From JAQVSH01 sp964451605 (GTDB lineage: Bacteria > Bacteroidota > Bacteroidia > Bacteroidales > UBA4181): 6,469 nucleotides of DNA. The DNA lies in assembly GCA_964451605.1 (NCBI GenBank), contig CAYVJA010000104.1, positions 1 to 6,469 of the forward strand. Direction: 5' to 3'. Made by a program: the position numbers and the translations under genes. The notes beneath the pieces were generated by a model. The model saw nothing but the letters and a program-made list of their open reading frames with translations, ran no database searches and was not told where the DNA came from. This document shows positions 6,063-6,469 of the stretch, in pieces; position 1 is the first letter of the stretch; every line of letters starts with the position of its first letter.

Positions 6063-6072
6063 GTTGTGATTG
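6063..6072 (+). repeat. Truncated second copy of the type II-C-like repeat
   Basis: GTTGTGATTG here is identical to the first 10 bases of the repeat at 5987. The start-to-start distance is 76 bases, matching a repeat of about 47 plus a spacer of about 29 (6034-6062). Similarity stops after base 6072, suggesting a deletion or insertion joint. Confidence 0.5.
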
Positions 6073-6112
6073 TGAAGCGAGTGCGAATGGTGGATTGTTG
6101 AGGGAAATGGCA

Positions 6113-6469
6113 GTTTCAATCCTTGTTGGTCTGGAAGTTACTCGGGAAGAACTACAAAAAAATCACAAAGTTATTTCTACACGAGTTTCAATCCTTGTTG
6201 GTCTGGAAGTTACTCGGGAAGTCGGTAAACTCTCTTATTTTAAAATATCTCATGTTGTGTTTCAATCCTTGTTGGTCTGGAAGTTACTCGGGAAGGATTT
6301 ATCTCTCCGAACCACGAAAGCCGCGAAAGTAGTTTCAATCCTTGTTGGTCTGGAAGTTACTCGGGAAGACCATATCGATTCCGTTTGATGTTTATACTGC
6401 TTATGTTTCAATCCTTGTTGGTCTGGAAGTTACTCGGGAAGTGGTGGTGGTGGCAACGGCTTTTAGCTT
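6113..6469. CRISPR. CRISPR array, 37-base repeats, five repeats visible, continues past the window
   Basis: Five identical 37-base repeats lie at 6113-6149, 6185-6221, 6259-6295, 6332-6368 and 6405-6441. Each starts GTTTCAATCC and ends TACTCGGGAAG. Spacers are 35, 37, 36 and 36 bases, plus 28 bases of a fifth (6442-6469), all different. On the minus strand the repeat ends in GGATTGAAAC, giving the classic ATTGAAAC crRNA 5' handle of type I and III systems. The array is therefore probably transcribed right to left, with leader and newest spacers beyond the window and 6113 at the old end. The repeat has no strong internal hairpin, which fits type III or I-B better than I-C/E/F. No repeat degeneration is seen at the left end. 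No cas gene is in the window, so the subtype is open. Confidence 0.95.

Noticed and set aside
6073..6112. Degenerate extra copy of the 37-base repeat left of the array
   Set aside because: No meaningful similarity to the repeat at the expected distance; the stretch is unexplained flanking sequence.
5990..6388. 132-codon + strand open frame with repeated VSILVGLEVTRE
   Set aside because: The repeated peptide is the CRISPR repeat read in frame; identical 37-base units with unrelated spacers show it is an array, not a repeat protein.

Overview
The window looks like chromosomal DNA from a Bacteroidota species, probably of the order Bacteroidales. Three things point there: promoter-like TTG / TAnnTTTG elements instead of E. 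coli-type -35/-10 boxes, carbohydrate-degrading proteins with closest resemblance (from memory) to Bacteroidales PF15892 and GH9 proteins, and a relict CRISPR repeat resembling Bacteroidetes type II-C repeats. No rRNA, tRNA or complete insertion sequence is visible.

Layout. (1) 1-1173 (+) is the 3' part of a BNR_4-type beta-propeller protein, probably acting on polysaccharide. (2) 1239-2440 (+) is a two-gene module: an XRE/HigA-like HTH protein fused to a DUF6922-like domain, then an AbiEii-type nucleotidyltransferase. A good promoter with an embedded palindrome precedes it. (3) 2480-4612 (-) is a complete, secreted family 9 glycoside hydrolase, convergent with the module. (4) 4613-4897 is a divergent regulatory region with short inverted and repeated motifs. 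(5) 4898-5471 (+) is an HTH regulator interrupted by a 10-N assembly gap; its reading frame shows that 10 is not the true gap length. (6) 5472-5757 holds no gene I can support. (7) 5758-5925 (-) is a 55-residue, highly charged small protein gene with a perfect -7 box directly before its ATG. (8) 5987-6072 looks like the remains of a type II-C-like CRISPR array: one whole repeat, one spacer and the first 10 bases of another repeat. (9) 6113-6469 is an intact CRISPR array with a different, 37-base repeat, running off the right edge.

How it fits together. The BNR_4 protein and GH9 enzyme suggest a plant- or algal-polysaccharide locus. The HTH/AbiEii pair sits between them like an accessory cassette, and is a likely type IV toxin-antitoxin or abortive-infection module. 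The right third is accessory or defence DNA: an HTH regulator of a type I associate with nucleotidyltransferase toxins (but with no partner here), a small charged protein, and two unrelated CRISPR repeat families within about 130 bases. No cas genes are inside the window, so the CRISPR type is inferred from the repeat alone.
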